A stretch of 64,000 nucleotides of DNA from Protaetiibacter sp. (GCA_030150265.1 JASLGG010000032.1:124001-188000), one strand, 5' to 3'. Counted from the first letter of the stretch, positions 53,154 to 62,491 are shown. Notes: generated from the letters alone by a model not told the origin. Made by a program: numbers and translations.

Positions 53154-54037
53154 CCGTATCCGAGCTGTTCGACCCCGCCGTCTGGCGCGAGGTGCCCGGC
53201 TTCGAGGGTCTCGCCGACGTCAGCTACCACCTCGACGTCTCGGGACGGATCGCGCGGGTCGCCTTCGACCGGCCCGAGGTGCGCAACGCCTTCCGGCCCC
53301 AGACGGTCGACGAGCTCGCCCGCGCGCTCGACGACGTCCGGCAGAACCCGCGCGTCGGCGTGGTGCTGCTGACCGGCAACGGCCCGAGCCCGAAGGACGG
53401 CGGCTGGGCGTTCAGCTCGGGCGGCGACCAGCGCATCCGCGGCAGGGCGGGGTACGAGTATCGCGAGGGGGAGCCGGGCGGGGCGGGCCGTCTGCACATC
53501 CTCGAGGTGCAGCGCCTCATCCGCTTCATGCCGAAGGTCGTGATCGCGCTGGTGCCGGGCTGGGCCGCGGGCGGCGGGCACTCGCTGCACGTCGTGTGCG
53601 ACCTCACGATCGCGAGCCGTGAGCACGCCCGCTTCAAGCAGACGGATGCGGATGTCGGCTCCTTCGACGCCGGCTACGGCAGCGCCTACTTCGCGCGGCA
53701 GGTGGGGCAGAAGCTCGCGCGCGAGGTGTTCTTCCTGGCCGAGGAGTACGACGCGCAGCGCGCCTACGAGATGGGCGCCGTGAACGCGGTCGTGCCCCAC
53801 GCCGAGCTCGAGCGCACCGGCCTCGCGTGGGCCGAGACGATCCTCGGCAAGAGCCCCACGGCCATCCGGATGCTGAAGTTCGCGATGAACGCCGTCGACG
53901 ACGGGATGGTGGGCCAGCAGGTGTTCGCCGGCGAGGCCACGCGCCTCGCCTACGGCACCGACGAGGCTGTCGAGGGCCGCGACGCCTTCCTGGAGAAGCG
54001 CGCCCCCGACTGGGGCCCGTACCCCTGGCACTTCTGA
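53150..54037 (+). CDS. menB: 1,4-Dihydroxy-2-naphthoyl-CoA synthase
   Basis: MenB closes the second ring of menaquinone from o-succinylbenzoyl-CoA. The 295-residue crotonase-fold protein shows FDRPEVRNAFRPQTVDEL, the oxyanion segment GWAFSSGGDQRIRG, VPGWAAGGGHSLHVVCDLTI, FKQTDADVGSFDAGYGS with the catalytic Asp and the MenB-specific end DWGPYPWHF. The open frame extends upstream over the previous gene, but the GTG at the 4-bp overlap gives the standard start. menE follows after 4 bp. Confidence 0.96.
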   Translation: MTVSELFDPAVWREVPGFEGLADVSYHLDVSGRIARVAFDRPEVRNAFRPQTVDELARALDDVRQNPRVGVVLLTGNGPSPKDGGWAFSSGGDQRIRGRAGYEYREGEPGGAGRLHILEVQRLIRFMPKVVIALVPGWAAGGGHSLHVVCDLTIASREHARFKQTDADVGSFDAGYGSAYFARQVGQKLAREVFFLAEEYDAQRAYEMGAVNAVVPHAELERTGLAWAETILGKSPTAIRMLKFAMNAVDDGMVGQQVFAGEATRLAYGTDEAVEGRDAFLEKRAPDWGPYPWHF

Positions 54038-54041
54038 GCCG

Positions 54042-55181
54042 ATGAGGCCGCTGCTGCGCGTGCTGGCCGCCGCGGGGGCTCCCGCGGTGCTCGAGGCGCT
54101 GCGGGACGCGTTCGCCGGCGGGCCCGCGCTGTTCGTCGCGTCCGAGGCGGCGGGCGCGGATGCCGCTCCGCTCCCCAAGCGCGTCGCCCAGCACGTGGGC
54201 CTCGTGGTCGAGACCAGCGGCACGACGGGGCGCCCCAAGCGCGTGGTGCTGCCCGCGGACGCGGTGCTCGCCTCCGCCGCCGCGAGCGAGTCGGCGCTCG
54301 GCGGCCCCGCCCAGTGGGTGCTCGCGCTGCCCGTGCACTACATCGCGGGGCTCAACGTGCTCGCCCGCTCGCTGTGCGCCGAGACGCGGCCCGTGACGCT
54401 GCCTGCGGGGCCGTTCACGGCGGAGGCGTTCGCCGCATCCGCCGCCCGGCTCTCGCCGGAGCACGCGCACGCGACCGCGCTCGTGCCCGCCCAGCTCGCG
54501 ACGCTGCTGGGCGACGCGACCGGTCGCGCCGCGCTGCGGGGCTTCCAGGCGGTGCTCGTGGGCGGCCAGGCGACGCCCGCGGCACTGCTCGAGCGCGCGG
54601 GCGAGGCCGGCATCCGGGTGGTGCGCAGCTACGGCTCGAGCGAGACGAGCGGCGGATGCGTCTACGACGGCCGCCCGATCGGCGGCGCCCGGGTGCGGGT
54701 GGTCGACGGCGAGGTGCAGCTGGGGGGTGCGACGGTCGCCGACGGCTACCTCGGCGACGACGCGCTCACGGCCGAGCGCTTCTCGGAGGAGGGGGGCATC
54801 CGGTGGTTCCGCACGGCCGACGCGGGCGAGTGGGACGGCGAGGTGCTGCGCGTGCTCGGCCGACGCGATGACGTGATCGTCTCGGGCGGTGTCAAGGTCG
54901 CGCTCTCCCGCATCGAGGAGGCGCTGCGCGCGCAGCCCGGATGCGGCGGCGCGGTGGTGATCGCGGTGCCGGATGCGCGCTGGGGCGAGCGCCCCGTCGC
55001 GATCGTCCCAGGAGGGGCGGTCGACGACGCGGCGGCGCTCGACGCGGTCGCCCGGATGCTGGGGCCGGTCGGGCGACCGGAGCGCCTCGTGCGGGTCGCC
55101 GAGCTGCCCCTCCTGCCGAGCGGCAAGCCCGACCGCCGCGCCCTCCTCGCGCTGGCCGTGGCGGCCGATCCGGATCAGTAG
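54042..55181 (+). CDS. menE: o-Succinylbenzoate--CoA ligase (short form)
   Basis: MenE activates o-succinylbenzoate with ATP and CoA. The 379-residue acyl-adenylating enzyme has the P-loop VETSGTTGRPKRVVL, YGSSETSGGCVYDG, FRTADAGEWDGEVL, GRRDDVIVSGGVKV and the C-terminal PSGKPDRRALL with the catalytic Lys. It is shorter than typical MenE (about 450-490) because the N-terminal part is reduced, as in other actinobacteria. Its TAG stop is also the beginning of the menA -10 box. Confidence 0.92.
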   Translation: MRPLLRVLAAAGAPAVLEALRDAFAGGPALFVASEAAGADAAPLPKRVAQHVGLVVETSGTTGRPKRVVLPADAVLASAAASESALGGPAQWVLALPVHYIAGLNVLARSLCAETRPVTLPAGPFTAEAFAASAARLSPEHAHATALVPAQLATLLGDATGRAALRGFQAVLVGGQATPAALLERAGEAGIRVVRSYGSSETSGGCVYDGRPIGGARVRVVDGEVQLGGATVADGYLGDDALTAERFSEEGGIRWFRTADAGEWDGEVLRVLGRRDDVIVSGGVKVALSRIEEALRAQPGCGGAVVIAVPDARWGERPVAIVPGGAVDDAAALDAVARMLGPVGRPERLVRVAELPLLPSGKPDRRALLALAVAADPDQ

Positions 55182-55184
55182 GCT
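55179..55184 (+). promoter_or_regulatory. -10 box of menA, overlapping the menE stop
   Basis: TAGGCT begins with the menE stop codon and is 7 nt before the menA GTG. menA could thus be transcribed separately as a leaderless message. Confidence 0.55.
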
Positions 55185-55191
55185 TCCCTTC

Positions 55192-56253
55192 GTGGCGAAG
55201 CAGCAGCGGTTCGATCCCCAGGCCCTCGAGCGTGCGCGTGGCAATGTGCCCTCGAAGGGCGGCCCGACGGCCAAGACCTCCGGTGGCAAGCCCGCCGGCA
55301 GGGGCAAGGCGCAGGCGAAGGGCCGCGGCAAGAGCGGTCGTCCCGGAGGACGCCCGCCGGCCGAGGCGAGCCCCGCCACGCTCGGCACCTGGATCGCGGC
55401 CGCCCGTCCGCTGACCCTCGCCCTCGCGATCGCCCCGGTCGCCCTCGGCACGGGCGCCGCGGCGCTCCTCATGCCGAGCTGGAGCCACCACTGGGTGCGG
55501 GCGCTGCTCTGCCTCGCGGTCGCGGCGCTCCTGCAGATCGGCGTGAACTACGCGAACGACTACTCCGACGGTATCCGCGGCACCGACGCGCACCGTACCG
55601 GCCCCGCCCGGCTGGTGGCCTCGGGGCGCGCGAAGCCCCGCCACGTGCTGATCGCCGCGCTCGTCTTCTTCGGCCTCGCCGCGGTCGCGGGGCTCGTGCT
55701 CGTGATCCTGACGCAGCACTGGTGGCTGCTCGCCGTCGGCGCCGTCGCGATCGCGGCCGCCTGGTTCTACACGGGAGGCAGGCGACCCTACGGCTACGCG
55801 GCGCTCGGCGAGCTCGCGGCGTTCCTCTTCTTCGGCGTCGTGGCGGTCGCCGGCACGACCTTCGTGCAGGTCGGCACCGTCAACATCGAGTCGTGGCTCG
55901 GCGGCGTGAGCGCCGGCCTGTTCGCCGCCGCCGTGCTGCACGTCAACAACCTGCGCGATCGCGAGCAGGATGCCGTGGCGCAGAAGCGCACGGTGGCGGT
56001 GCGGATCGGCGAGCTGGCCTCGCGCGTCGTCTACGCGGTGCTCGTGGCGGCGCCGTTCGGCATCCTCGTGTTCTACGTGCTGTTCTACGACCTCGCCGCC
56101 TACGTGTACTTCGCGCTGCTCGCGGGGGCGCCCGCGATCCTCATCGTGCTGACCGCCCGCTCGGCCCGCGAGTACGTCACGGCGCTCAAGCTCACGCTGC
56201 TCACGGCGCTCGTCTTCGGAGTCGGGCTCGGCGCGGCGCTCGCGCTGGGCTGA
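55192..56253 (+). CDS. menA: 1,4-Dihydroxy-2-naphthoate polyprenyltransferase
   Basis: MenA joins the polyprenyl tail to dihydroxynaphthoate in the membrane. The 353-residue protein has the UbiA-type motifs NYANDYSDGIRGTDAHRTGP (first Asp-rich) and VLHVNNLRDREQDAVAQKRT (second), with eight or nine membrane helices. About 65 N-terminal residues form an added basic, Lys/Gly/Arg-rich tail (SKGGPTAKTSGG, GRGKAQAKGRGKSG) missing from typical MenA of about 300 residues. The GTG after TAGGCT is the start; the frame is open further but inside menE. Confidence 0.93.
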   Translation: MAKQQRFDPQALERARGNVPSKGGPTAKTSGGKPAGRGKAQAKGRGKSGRPGGRPPAEASPATLGTWIAAARPLTLALAIAPVALGTGAAALLMPSWSHHWVRALLCLAVAALLQIGVNYANDYSDGIRGTDAHRTGPARLVASGRAKPRHVLIAALVFFGLAAVAGLVLVILTQHWWLLAVGAVAIAAAWFYTGGRRPYGYAALGELAAFLFFGVVAVAGTTFVQVGTVNIESWLGGVSAGLFAAAVLHVNNLRDREQDAVAQKRTVAVRIGELASRVVYAVLVAAPFGILVFYVLFYDLAAYVYFALLAGAPAILIVLTARSAREYVTALKLTLLTALVFGVGLGAALALG

Positions 56254-56288
56254 CTCCGCCCGGCGATCATCGGCCGCGCACGTGCCCG

Positions 56289-56552
56289 CTAGTCGAGGTC
56301 CTCGGCGTGCTCGTCCTCGCCGCGGGCCTCGTCCGGCTCGGCGTGGTCGGCACGCCTGCGGTCGCGGCGCTCCGCGAGCTCGCGAGCGACGCGGTCGCGC
56401 AGTCCGGGGAAGAAGATGTACGACACCGTGAGGCCGATGATCGCGGCGGCGATCGCGGCGATCCAGTAGGGCACCTGCAGCAGCCACAGGATCACGAAGA
56501 CGCCGCCGAACAGGGCGAGGCGCAGCACGGTGTACGGGATCCAGGCGGGCAT
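56289..56552 (-). CDS. DUF4229 small membrane protein
   Basis: The 87-residue protein starts with two membrane helices (VLRLALFGGVFVILWLLQV; IAAIAAAIIGLTVSYIFF), followed by the RDRVARELAERRDRRRAD stretch and an acidic tail. This is the DUF4229 layout found in actinobacteria, often near men genes. Function is unknown. The gene appears leaderless (TAAAAT, 6 nt, ATG) and opposes its neighbours. Confidence 0.85.
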   Translation of the reverse strand: MPAWIPYTVLRLALFGGVFVILWLLQVPYWIAAIAAAIIGLTVSYIFFPGLRDRVARELAERRDRRRADHAEPDEARGEDEHAEDLD

Positions 56553-56558
56553 CCGTCC

Positions 56559-56564
56559 ATTTTA
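56559..56564 (-). promoter_or_regulatory. -10 box of the DUF4229 gene
   Basis: Minus-strand TAAAAT, 6 nt (GGACGG), then ATG; one of the few boxes here not starting TAG. Confidence 0.6.
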
Positions 56565-56613
56565 GGCGTGGCCGCGCGGCCGCCGGCCGGAGCGCCCGAG
56601 CGGATGTCGCGCC

Positions 56614-56619
56614 TAGAAT
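56614..56619 (+). promoter_or_regulatory. -10 box of the gene at 56626
   Basis: TAGAAT, 6 nt (CGGGGC), then ATG; it probably also transcribes menD. Confidence 0.6.
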
Positions 56620-56625
56620 CGGGGC

Positions 56626-56979
56626 ATGGCCGCTCTCGTGCGCTACCTGCCGTTCATCCTCGAGCTGATCGTGCTCGTGGCGGCGCTCGTCGACCTGATC
56701 CGCATCGACCCCGCCCGCGTGCGCGCCTTCCCGAAGCCGCTCTGGGGGCTCATCATCGTCATCGTGCCGATCGTGGGCGGCATCGTGTGGTTCGCCGCCG
56801 GGCGCGAGCCGCTCGAGGCGCGCGGTCACGGTCGCTACCGCGACGCCCCCGCTGCCCCCGATGACGACCCCGAGTTCCTGAGTCGTCTCGCGCGCGAGAA
56901 GGAGCAGGAGCAGCGCATCCGCGACCTCGAGCAGCGCCTGTCGGAGCTCGACGACGACGGCGACGCCCCGAAGCGCTGA
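56626..56979 (+). CDS. PLDc_N-domain membrane protein
   Basis: The 117-residue protein has two membrane helices ([38 protein letters not shown]). Between them lies the short loop of the phospholipase-D-nuclease N-terminal domain, which holds no catalytic residues. A coiled-coil-like charged tail follows ([20 protein letters not shown]). Role unknown; such proteins may anchor partners at the membrane. menD starts one base after its stop, so the two are co-transcribed. Confidence 0.83.
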   Translation: MAALVRYLPFILELIVLVAALVDLIRIDPARVRAFPKPLWGLIIVIVPIVGGIVWFAAGREPLEARGHGRYRDAPAAPDDDPEFLSRLAREKEQEQRIRDLEQRLSELDDDGDAPKR

Positions 56980-56980
56980 C

Positions 56981-58645
56981 GTGACGCCGCCGTCCGGAGA
57001 CGCCCCCGCGAGCGGCTACGCCACCGCTCTGCTCGCGGGCCTCGTGCGCCGCGGCGTCACGGATGTGGTGGTGAGCCCCGGTTCGCGCTCCCAGGCGCTC
57101 GCGCTCGCCGCCGCCCGCTTCGAGCAGGCGGGCCTGCTGACGCTGCACGTGCGCATCGACGAGCGCTCGGCCGGGTTCCTCGCGCTCGGCCTCGCTGTCG
57201 AGACGGGCGTGCCGGCCGTCGTGGTGGCGACCTCGGGCACCGCGGTCGCCAACCTGCACCCGGCGGTGCTCGAGGCGGCGCACTCGGGCGTGCCGCTGCT
57301 CGTCGTGAGCGCCGACCGGCCCGAGGAGCTGCGGGGCGTCGGGGCCAACCAGACCACGCGGCAGGCGGGCATCTTCGGCGACGTCGCGCCGCGCTCCTGG
57401 GACGTGCCCGCCCCGGTCGGCGACCCGGCCGAGGAGGATGCGGCGGACGCGCTCGCGGGCGAGCTGCTCGACGGCATCCGGGGGCCACGGCACCTCAACC
57501 TCGCGTTCCGCGAGCCGTTGTCGTCGCCCGTCCGGCTGCCGGAGGTTGAGCCCGGCGAGTGGCGGCCGATCGCGGTCGCGCAGGGCGACGCCCTCGTGCT
57601 CTCGCCGGCACCCGGCACGATCGTCGTCGCGGGCGCCGGTGCGGGCGAGGAGGCGGAGCGCGTCGCGCGCGAGCTCGGCGCCCCGCTGCTCGCCGAGGTG
57701 TCGAGCGGTGCGCGCTTCGGCCCACACCTCGTGGCCGCCTACCGCGAGCTGCTCGGGGCGGCGGGCTTCGGCGACCGGGTCGAGCGGGTGATCGTGTTCG
57801 GGCATCCGACGCTCAGCCGTGAGGTGCCGGCGATCGTCGAGCGGCGCGGCGTCGAGACGATCGTCGTGCGTTCTCCCGGCCTCGACGACTACAACCCGGG
57901 GCACCGGGTGGCGCGCTTCGCCGACCGCATCGAGGTCGACGCCGCGGGTGAGGCCGACCCGTCCTGGGCGCGCCGGTGGGTGCACGCCTCGCGATCGCTG
58001 CTGGAGGCGGACGGCGCCGAGGGCTCGGTGGCCTCGATCGGCACCGATTACGCCGAGCGCGCCGCCTTCGCCCGCGAGCAGCTGCAGCGGATGCGCGCCC
58101 CCGTCACCCGGCGCTCGCTCGCCCTGGCGGTGTGGAACGCCACCTGGCCGCACGACCGGCTCGTGCTGGGCGCCTCGCGCCTCATCCGGGAGCTCGACCG
58201 GGTCGCGCCCGGCAAGCGCATCCCGGTGCACGCCAACCGCGGCCTCGCCGGCATCGACGGCACGGTCGCGACCGCGACCGGCATCGCCCTCGCCGCCCAG
58301 CGCGACGAGACGCGCCCGGGCGTCACGCGGGTGCTGCTCGGCGACCTCGCCCTGCTGCACGACGTGGGCTCGCTGCTCGGCGGCGAGGGCGAGGCGTGGC
58401 CGCGCATCCAGCTGGTCGTCGGCAACGACCACGGCGGCACGATCTTCGACGGACTCGAGGTGGCGCGGTCAGCGGATCCGGCGCTCGCCGACCGCGTGCT
58501 GCTCACGCCCCAGCACGTCGACCTCGCGGCGCTCGCCGCGGCCTACGGCTGGGAGCACCGCCTGGTGACCGAGAGCGGCGACCTCGACGGCGCGCTCACC
58601 CCCTCCGCGAGCCGCACCCTCGTCGAGGTCGCCCTCGCGCGCTGA
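56981..58645 (+). CDS. menD: SEPHCHC synthase
   Basis: MenD is the thiamin-diphosphate enzyme that adds succinic semialdehyde to isochorismate. The 554-residue protein has the N-terminal PYR domain with [14 protein letters not shown] and the ThDP Glu in [33 protein letters not shown], and the C-terminal PP domain with [15 protein letters not shown] and [15 protein letters not shown] (ThDP metal site). Length is typical. The GTG is one base after the preceding stop. menF is farther downstream and on the other strand. Confidence 0.95.
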   Translation: MTPPSGDAPASGYATALLAGLVRRGVTDVVVSPGSRSQALALAAARFEQAGLLTLHVRIDERSAGFLALGLAVETGVPAVVVATSGTAVANLHPAVLEAAHSGVPLLVVSADRPEELRGVGANQTTRQAGIFGDVAPRSWDVPAPVGDPAEEDAADALAGELLDGIRGPRHLNLAFREPLSSPVRLPEVEPGEWRPIAVAQGDALVLSPAPGTIVVAGAGAGEEAERVARELGAPLLAEVSSGARFGPHLVAAYRELLGAAGFGDRVERVIVFGHPTLSREVPAIVERRGVETIVVRSPGLDDYNPGHRVARFADRIEVDAAGEADPSWARRWVHASRSLLEADGAEGSVASIGTDYAERAAFAREQLQRMRAPVTRRSLALAVWNATWPHDRLVLGASRLIRELDRVAPGKRIPVHANRGLAGIDGTVATATGIALAAQRDETRPGVTRVLLGDLALLHDVGSLLGGEGEAWPRIQLVVGNDHGGTIFDGLEVARSADPALADRVLLTPQHVDLAALAAAYGWEHRLVTESGDLDGALTPSASRTLVEVALAR

Positions 58646-58674
58646 GCGCCGCCGCCGGGCAGCCCGGATGCCGC

Positions 58675-58680
58675 TAGCGT
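58675..58680 (+). promoter_or_regulatory. -10 box of the PPK2 gene
   Basis: TAGCGT, 6 nt (GTGCGC), then ATG. The spacing selects the ATG at 58687 over the in-frame start two codons earlier. Confidence 0.6.
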
Positions 58681-58686
58681 GTGCGC

Positions 58687-59511
58687 ATGAGCTTCGCCGA
58701 GGTGCTGCGCGCGGGTCCCGGGTTCCGTCTGGCGGATGCGGCGCCGGATTCGACCCCCGGCTTCGACGGCGGCAAGCGCGCGGGCAAGGCCGCGCTCGCC
58801 GCCGGGGAGGTGGAGCTCGACCGTCTCCAGGAGCTGCTGTTCGCGAACACCGGGCACGATCCGCGCAGCGTGCTGCTCGTGCTGCAGGGCATGGACACCG
58901 CCGGCAAGGGCGGCATCCTGCGGCACGTCGTGGGCGCGGTCGACCCGCAGGGCGTGCGCATCCACGCCTTCAAGAAGCCCACGCCGGAGGAGCTCTCGCA
59001 CGACTTCCTGTGGCGCGTCGAGCGGGAGCTGCCCGGGCCCGGCCGCATCGGCGTGTTCGACCGCTCGCACTACGAGGATGTGCTCATCGGCCGCGTGCGG
59101 CATCTCGCCGACGACGCGGAGCTCGAGCGCCGCTACGGGGCGATCGTCGACTTCGAGGAGCGGCTCGTCGCATCCGGCATCGTCGTCGTGAAGTGCATGC
59201 TGCACATCTCGGCGGACGAGCAGCGCGATCGCCTGGCCGAGCGCCTCGACCGCCCGGAGAAGAACTGGAAGTTCAACCCAGGCGATCTCGACGAGCGCTC
59301 TCTGTGGCCCGCCTACCAGGAGGCCTACCAGCTCGCGATCGAGCGCACCTCGACGGCCGCCGCACCGTGGCACGTGGTGCCCGCCGACCGCAAGTGGTAC
59401 GCCCGGCTGGCCGTCTCCGCGCTGCTCACCGACGCCCTGCGCTCGCTGGCGCAGGACTGGCCGCCGGCCGATTTCGACGTCGACGAGCAGCGCAGGAGGC
59501 TCCTCGCCTGA
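58687..59511 (+). CDS. Polyphosphate kinase 2 family (polyphosphate:nucleotide phosphotransferase)
   Basis: The 274-residue protein has the PPK2 core: Walker A LQGMDTAGKGGILRHVV, Walker B IGVFDRSHYEDVLIGRV and the lid segment WKFNPGDLDERSLWPAYQEA. PPK2 enzymes transfer phosphate between polyphosphate and nucleotides; direction and nucleotide preference cannot be read reliably here. It lies inside the menaquinone region without obvious functional link and seems to be transcribed from its own leaderless promoter. Confidence 0.9.
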   Translation: MSFAEVLRAGPGFRLADAAPDSTPGFDGGKRAGKAALAAGEVELDRLQELLFANTGHDPRSVLLVLQGMDTAGKGGILRHVVGAVDPQGVRIHAFKKPTPEELSHDFLWRVERELPGPGRIGVFDRSHYEDVLIGRVRHLADDAELERRYGAIVDFEERLVASGIVVVKCMLHISADEQRDRLAERLDRPEKNWKFNPGDLDERSLWPAYQEAYQLAIERTSTAAAPWHVVPADRKWYARLAVSALLTDALRSLAQDWPPADFDVDEQRRRLLA

Positions 59512-59516
59512 CCGCA

Positions 59517-59522
59517 TAGAGT
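59517..59522 (+). promoter_or_regulatory. -10 box of the PfkB-family gene
   Basis: TAGAGT, 6 nt (GGCCGG), then GTG. Confidence 0.6.
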
Positions 59523-59528
59523 GGCCGG

Positions 59529-60377
59529 GTGGATTCGGCTCTCGTCATCGGTGAAGCTCTCGTCGACGTCGTCGAGGGGGTGGCCCACCCGGGCGGCAGC
59601 CCCATGAACGTCGCGGTCGGCCTGGCGCGACTCGAGGTGCCGACCGTGCTGCACTCGCAGTTCGGGGCGGATGCGCACGGCGCCGCGATCGCACGGCATC
59701 TCCAGGCGAGCGGCGTGGCCGTCACCGAGGGCACGGTGACCGACGGGCCCACCTCGATCGCGCAGGCCGTCATCGGCGCCGACGGCGCGGCGAGCTACCG
59801 CTTCGACATCTCCTGGAACCCGGCGCGGATCGACACGGCGGGCTACGCCCTCGTGCACACGGGGTCGATCGGTGCGGTGCTCGAACCCGGCGCCGACGTC
59901 GTCGAGGAGCTCCTCGACGACGCGGTCGACCTCGTCTCGTTCGACCCGAACGTGCGTCCCGCGCTCATGGGCGACCGCGACGCGGCCGTGCGGCGCATCG
60001 AGCGTCTGGTGGGCCTCGCGGATGTCGTGAAGGCGAGCGACGAGGACATCGCCTGGCTCTACCCCGGCGAGCCGATCGGCGCGGTGCTCGAGCGCTGGGA
60101 GCGGATGGGCCCGCGGTTCGCGGTGGTGACGCGCGGCGGCGACGGCGCCGACGCCCGCGTGGACGGCGTGCCGCTGCACGTCGACGTGCCCGAGACCCGG
60201 GTGGTCGACACGATCGGCGCGGGCGACTCGTTCATGGCGGGGCTGCTGTACCGGGTTCTGCGGCACGGCTTCGACGAGCCGCAGGCGTCGCTCGCCTTCG
60301 CGGCGCGCTGCGCCGCCATCACCGTCTCCCGGGCGGGCGCCAACCCGCCGACGCTGGCCGAGGCCCTCGCGTCGTAG
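59529..60377 (+). CDS. PfkB-family carbohydrate kinase
   Basis: The 282-residue protein has the ribokinase/PfkB N-terminal motif GGSPMNVAVGLARLEVPT and the C-terminal VVDTIGAGDSFMAGLLY with the catalytic Asp in GAGDS. The size is that of small fructokinase-like enzymes. The sugar substrate is not certain; fructose is the commonest for such sequences. It begins 17 bp after the PPK2 stop but has its own -10 box. Its stop is 4 bp from that of convergent menF. Confidence 0.88.
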   Translation: MDSALVIGEALVDVVEGVAHPGGSPMNVAVGLARLEVPTVLHSQFGADAHGAAIARHLQASGVAVTEGTVTDGPTSIAQAVIGADGAASYRFDISWNPARIDTAGYALVHTGSIGAVLEPGADVVEELLDDAVDLVSFDPNVRPALMGDRDAAVRRIERLVGLADVVKASDEDIAWLYPGEPIGAVLERWERMGPRFAVVTRGGDGADARVDGVPLHVDVPETRVVDTIGAGDSFMAGLLYRVLRHGFDEPQASLAFAARCAAITVSRAGANPPTLAEALAS

Positions 60378-60381
60378 CGCG

Positions 60382-61632
60382 TCAGCCGAAGGCCTCCACC
60401 ACGGGGCGGAACTTGAGCTTCGTCTCGGCGAGCTCGACCTCGGGATCGGATGCCGCGAGGATGCCCCCGCCGGCATACGCGCGGATGCCGCCATCGGCGG
60501 CGACCTCCGCCGAGCGCAGCGACACCGCCCACTTGCCGTCGCCGTCCGCATCGACCCAGCCGACCGGTCCGCCGTAGCGCCCGCGGTCGAGCGGCTCCAG
60601 CTCCCGGATGAGGCCCTGCGCGGCGGCGGTCGGCGTGCCCGCGACCGCGGCCGTCGGATGGAGGGCGGCCGCCAGGTCGAGCGCCGAGGAGCCGTCGGAG
60701 AGCGTGCCCTCGATGTTGGTGGCGAGGTGCCAGAGGTTCGGCAGCTTGAGCGCGAAGGGGATCTCGCTCGCCGAGATGCCGCGCGCGTGCGAGCCGAGCG
60801 CGTCGAGCACGCTCTGCACGGCGTAGCGGTGCTCGTCGAGGTCCTTCGTGGAGCTGGCGAGCCGGAGGGCCGCGGCGTGGTCGGCGTCGGCGTCCGCGCC
60901 GCGCGCGATCGAGCCGGCGAGCACGCGCGCCGACACCCGCCCCGCGCCCACGCGCACGAGCGTCTCGGGACTCGAGCCGATGTGCCCGTCGATCGCGAAG
61001 GTCCAGGTGTCGGGGTAGCCGAGGGCGAGGTCGGCGAGCACGCGGCGCAGGTCGCCGCCCTCCGGCAGGTGGCCGACGAGGTCGCGCGCGAGCACGACCT
61101 TGCGCAGCGCGCCGGCCCGGATGCGCTCCACGGCATCCGCGACCATCTGCTCGAAGCGCGCGGGGCCCACCTCGCCCGGCAGCAGCGACAGGCGGAACTC
61201 GGCGCCGAGGGCGGTCGGCTCGGGGAGTACGGGGTCGACGACGTCCTCGCCGGGGAGGCTCACGCGGGTGATCCAGCTGACGCCGTCGCGCCGGCCCACG
61301 ATGACGCGCGGCACGATGAGCACGCTCTCGAACGCCGAGCGCTCGTCGAAGCTGAAGGCGCCGAAGGCGAGCAGGCCGCTGCCCGACGCGCCGACCGGGT
61401 CGTCGACCGTCGCGGCCTGCGCGATCCGTCGCCAGGTCTCCGCGGCCTGCGCGATGCGGTCCGGACCGCGGAAGCTCAGCCGCAGCGCCTCGCCGACGCC
61501 GGCGACCCCCTCGCCGCGCCGCATGAACAGCAGGGGCGCGTGCGCGTCGAGCAGCGGGAGCAGCGAGGCCACCGGATCCGCGACCCGGGTGCGGGAGACG
61601 AGCGCGGGCAGATCGCCGCCGGGATCGATCAC
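60382..61632 (-). CDS. menF: Isochorismate synthase
   Basis: MenF turns chorismate into isochorismate, the first committed step of menaquinone synthesis. The 416-residue chorismate-binding protein contains LRKVVLARDLVGHLPEGG, SSPETLVRVGAGRVSARVLAG with the SIARG loop, DEHRYAVQSVLDALG, LWHLATNIEGTLSDG, and the end GGRYGGPVGWVDADGDGKW-like segment and YAGGGILAASDPEVEL. The start is GTG, 6 nt after a minus-strand TAGGGT. It is divergent from menG. Confidence 0.93.
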   Translation of the reverse strand: MIDPGGDLPALVSRTRVADPVASLLPLLDAHAPLLFMRRGEGVAGVGEALRLSFRGPDRIAQAAETWRRIAQAATVDDPVGASGSGLLAFGAFSFDERSAFESVLIVPRVIVGRRDGVSWITRVSLPGEDVVDPVLPEPTALGAEFRLSLLPGEVGPARFEQMVADAVERIRAGALRKVVLARDLVGHLPEGGDLRRVLADLALGYPDTWTFAIDGHIGSSPETLVRVGAGRVSARVLAGSIARGADADADHAAALRLASSTKDLDEHRYAVQSVLDALGSHARGISASEIPFALKLPNLWHLATNIEGTLSDGSSALDLAAALHPTAAVAGTPTAAAQGLIRELEPLDRGRYGGPVGWVDADGDGKWAVSLRSAEVAADGGIRAYAGGGILAASDPEVELAETKLKFRPVVEAFG

Positions 61633-61638
61633 CCCTCC

Positions 61639-61644
61639 ACCCTA
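61639..61644 (-). promoter_or_regulatory. -10 box of menF
   Basis: Minus-strand TAGGGT, 6 nt (GGAGGG), then GTG. The purine-rich spacer is too close to the start to be a usual ribosome-binding site. Confidence 0.55.
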
Positions 61645-61704
61645 GGCGTCCCGGTGCGGGGCCGGTGGGGACCAAGGGCCCGGGCGCGCGACATACGCGC
61701 TGGC

Positions 61705-61710
61705 TAGGAT
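61705..61710 (+). promoter_or_regulatory. -10 box of menG
   Basis: TAGGAT, 7 nt, then GTG at 61718. The in-frame ATG at 61709 overlaps this box and is therefore an unlikely start. Confidence 0.55.
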
Positions 61711-61717
61711 GGCCGTG

Positions 61718-62470
61718 GTGAACAGGGCGGACATGGAGAAGCGGCCGGACGAGGTGTCCGGCATGTTCGACGACGTCGCCCGCGGCTACGACCGCACCAA
61801 CGACCTCCTCTCGGTGGGCAACTCGATCCTGTGGCGCATCGCCACCGTCAAGGCGATCGCCCCCCAGGCGGGCGAGCGCGTGCTCGACGTCGCCGCCGGC
61901 ACCGGCACCTCCTCCGCCGCGATCGCGCGCTCGGGGGCGAAGGTCGTCGCCGTCGACTTCTCGCCGGGCATGATCGCCGAGGGTCGCCGCCGGCATCCGG
62001 GCATCGAATTCGTCGAGGCGGATGCCATGCGCCTTCCCTTCGGCGACGAGGAGTTCGACGCCGTCACCATCAGCTTCGGTCTGCGCAACATCGCCGACCC
62101 CATCGTGGCTCTCGGCGAGATGTACCGCGTGCTCAAGCCCGGCGGCCGGCTCGTGGTGTGCGAGTTCTCGCATCCGGTGAACCCGCTCATGCGCGTCGGC
62201 TACGAGGGCTGGATGAAGGTCGCGATGCCGGTCCTGGCGAAGCTCGCGAGCTCGAACCCGGACGCCTACCGCTACCTCGTCGAGTCGATCCGCCAGTGGC
62301 CCGCGCAGCAGACGCTCTCGCAGTGGATCCGCGGGGTCGGCTTCGCGCGCGTCGCGTACCGCAACCTCACGGGCGGGGTCGTGGCCCTGCACCGGGGGCG
62401 CAAGCCCGCCGATCCGGAGGTGCGCGCCTCCGCCGCCCGTCGTCGCGCCCCGCGCCCGTCCACCCCCTGA
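61718..62470 (+). CDS. menG: Demethylmenaquinone methyltransferase
   Basis: MenG (UbiE type) methylates demethylmenaquinone with S-adenosylmethionine, the last step of the pathway. The 250-residue protein has EVSGMFDDVARGYDRTNDLL, the SAM loop VLDVAAGTGTSSAAIA, VEADAMRLPFGDEEFDAVTI, FGLRNIADPIVAL and the C-terminal YRNLTGGVVALHRG. The GTG chosen is 3 codons inside the longest frame, set by the TAGGAT box. The polyprenyl diphosphate synthase gene follows 21 bp later. Confidence 0.94.
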   Translation: MNRADMEKRPDEVSGMFDDVARGYDRTNDLLSVGNSILWRIATVKAIAPQAGERVLDVAAGTGTSSAAIARSGAKVVAVDFSPGMIAEGRRRHPGIEFVEADAMRLPFGDEEFDAVTISFGLRNIADPIVALGEMYRVLKPGGRLVVCEFSHPVNPLMRVGYEGWMKVAMPVLAKLASSNPDAYRYLVESIRQWPAQQTLSQWIRGVGFARVAYRNLTGGVVALHRGRKPADPEVRASAARRRAPRPSTP

Positions 62471-62491
62471 CGCTCCAGAAACGGCCACCCC

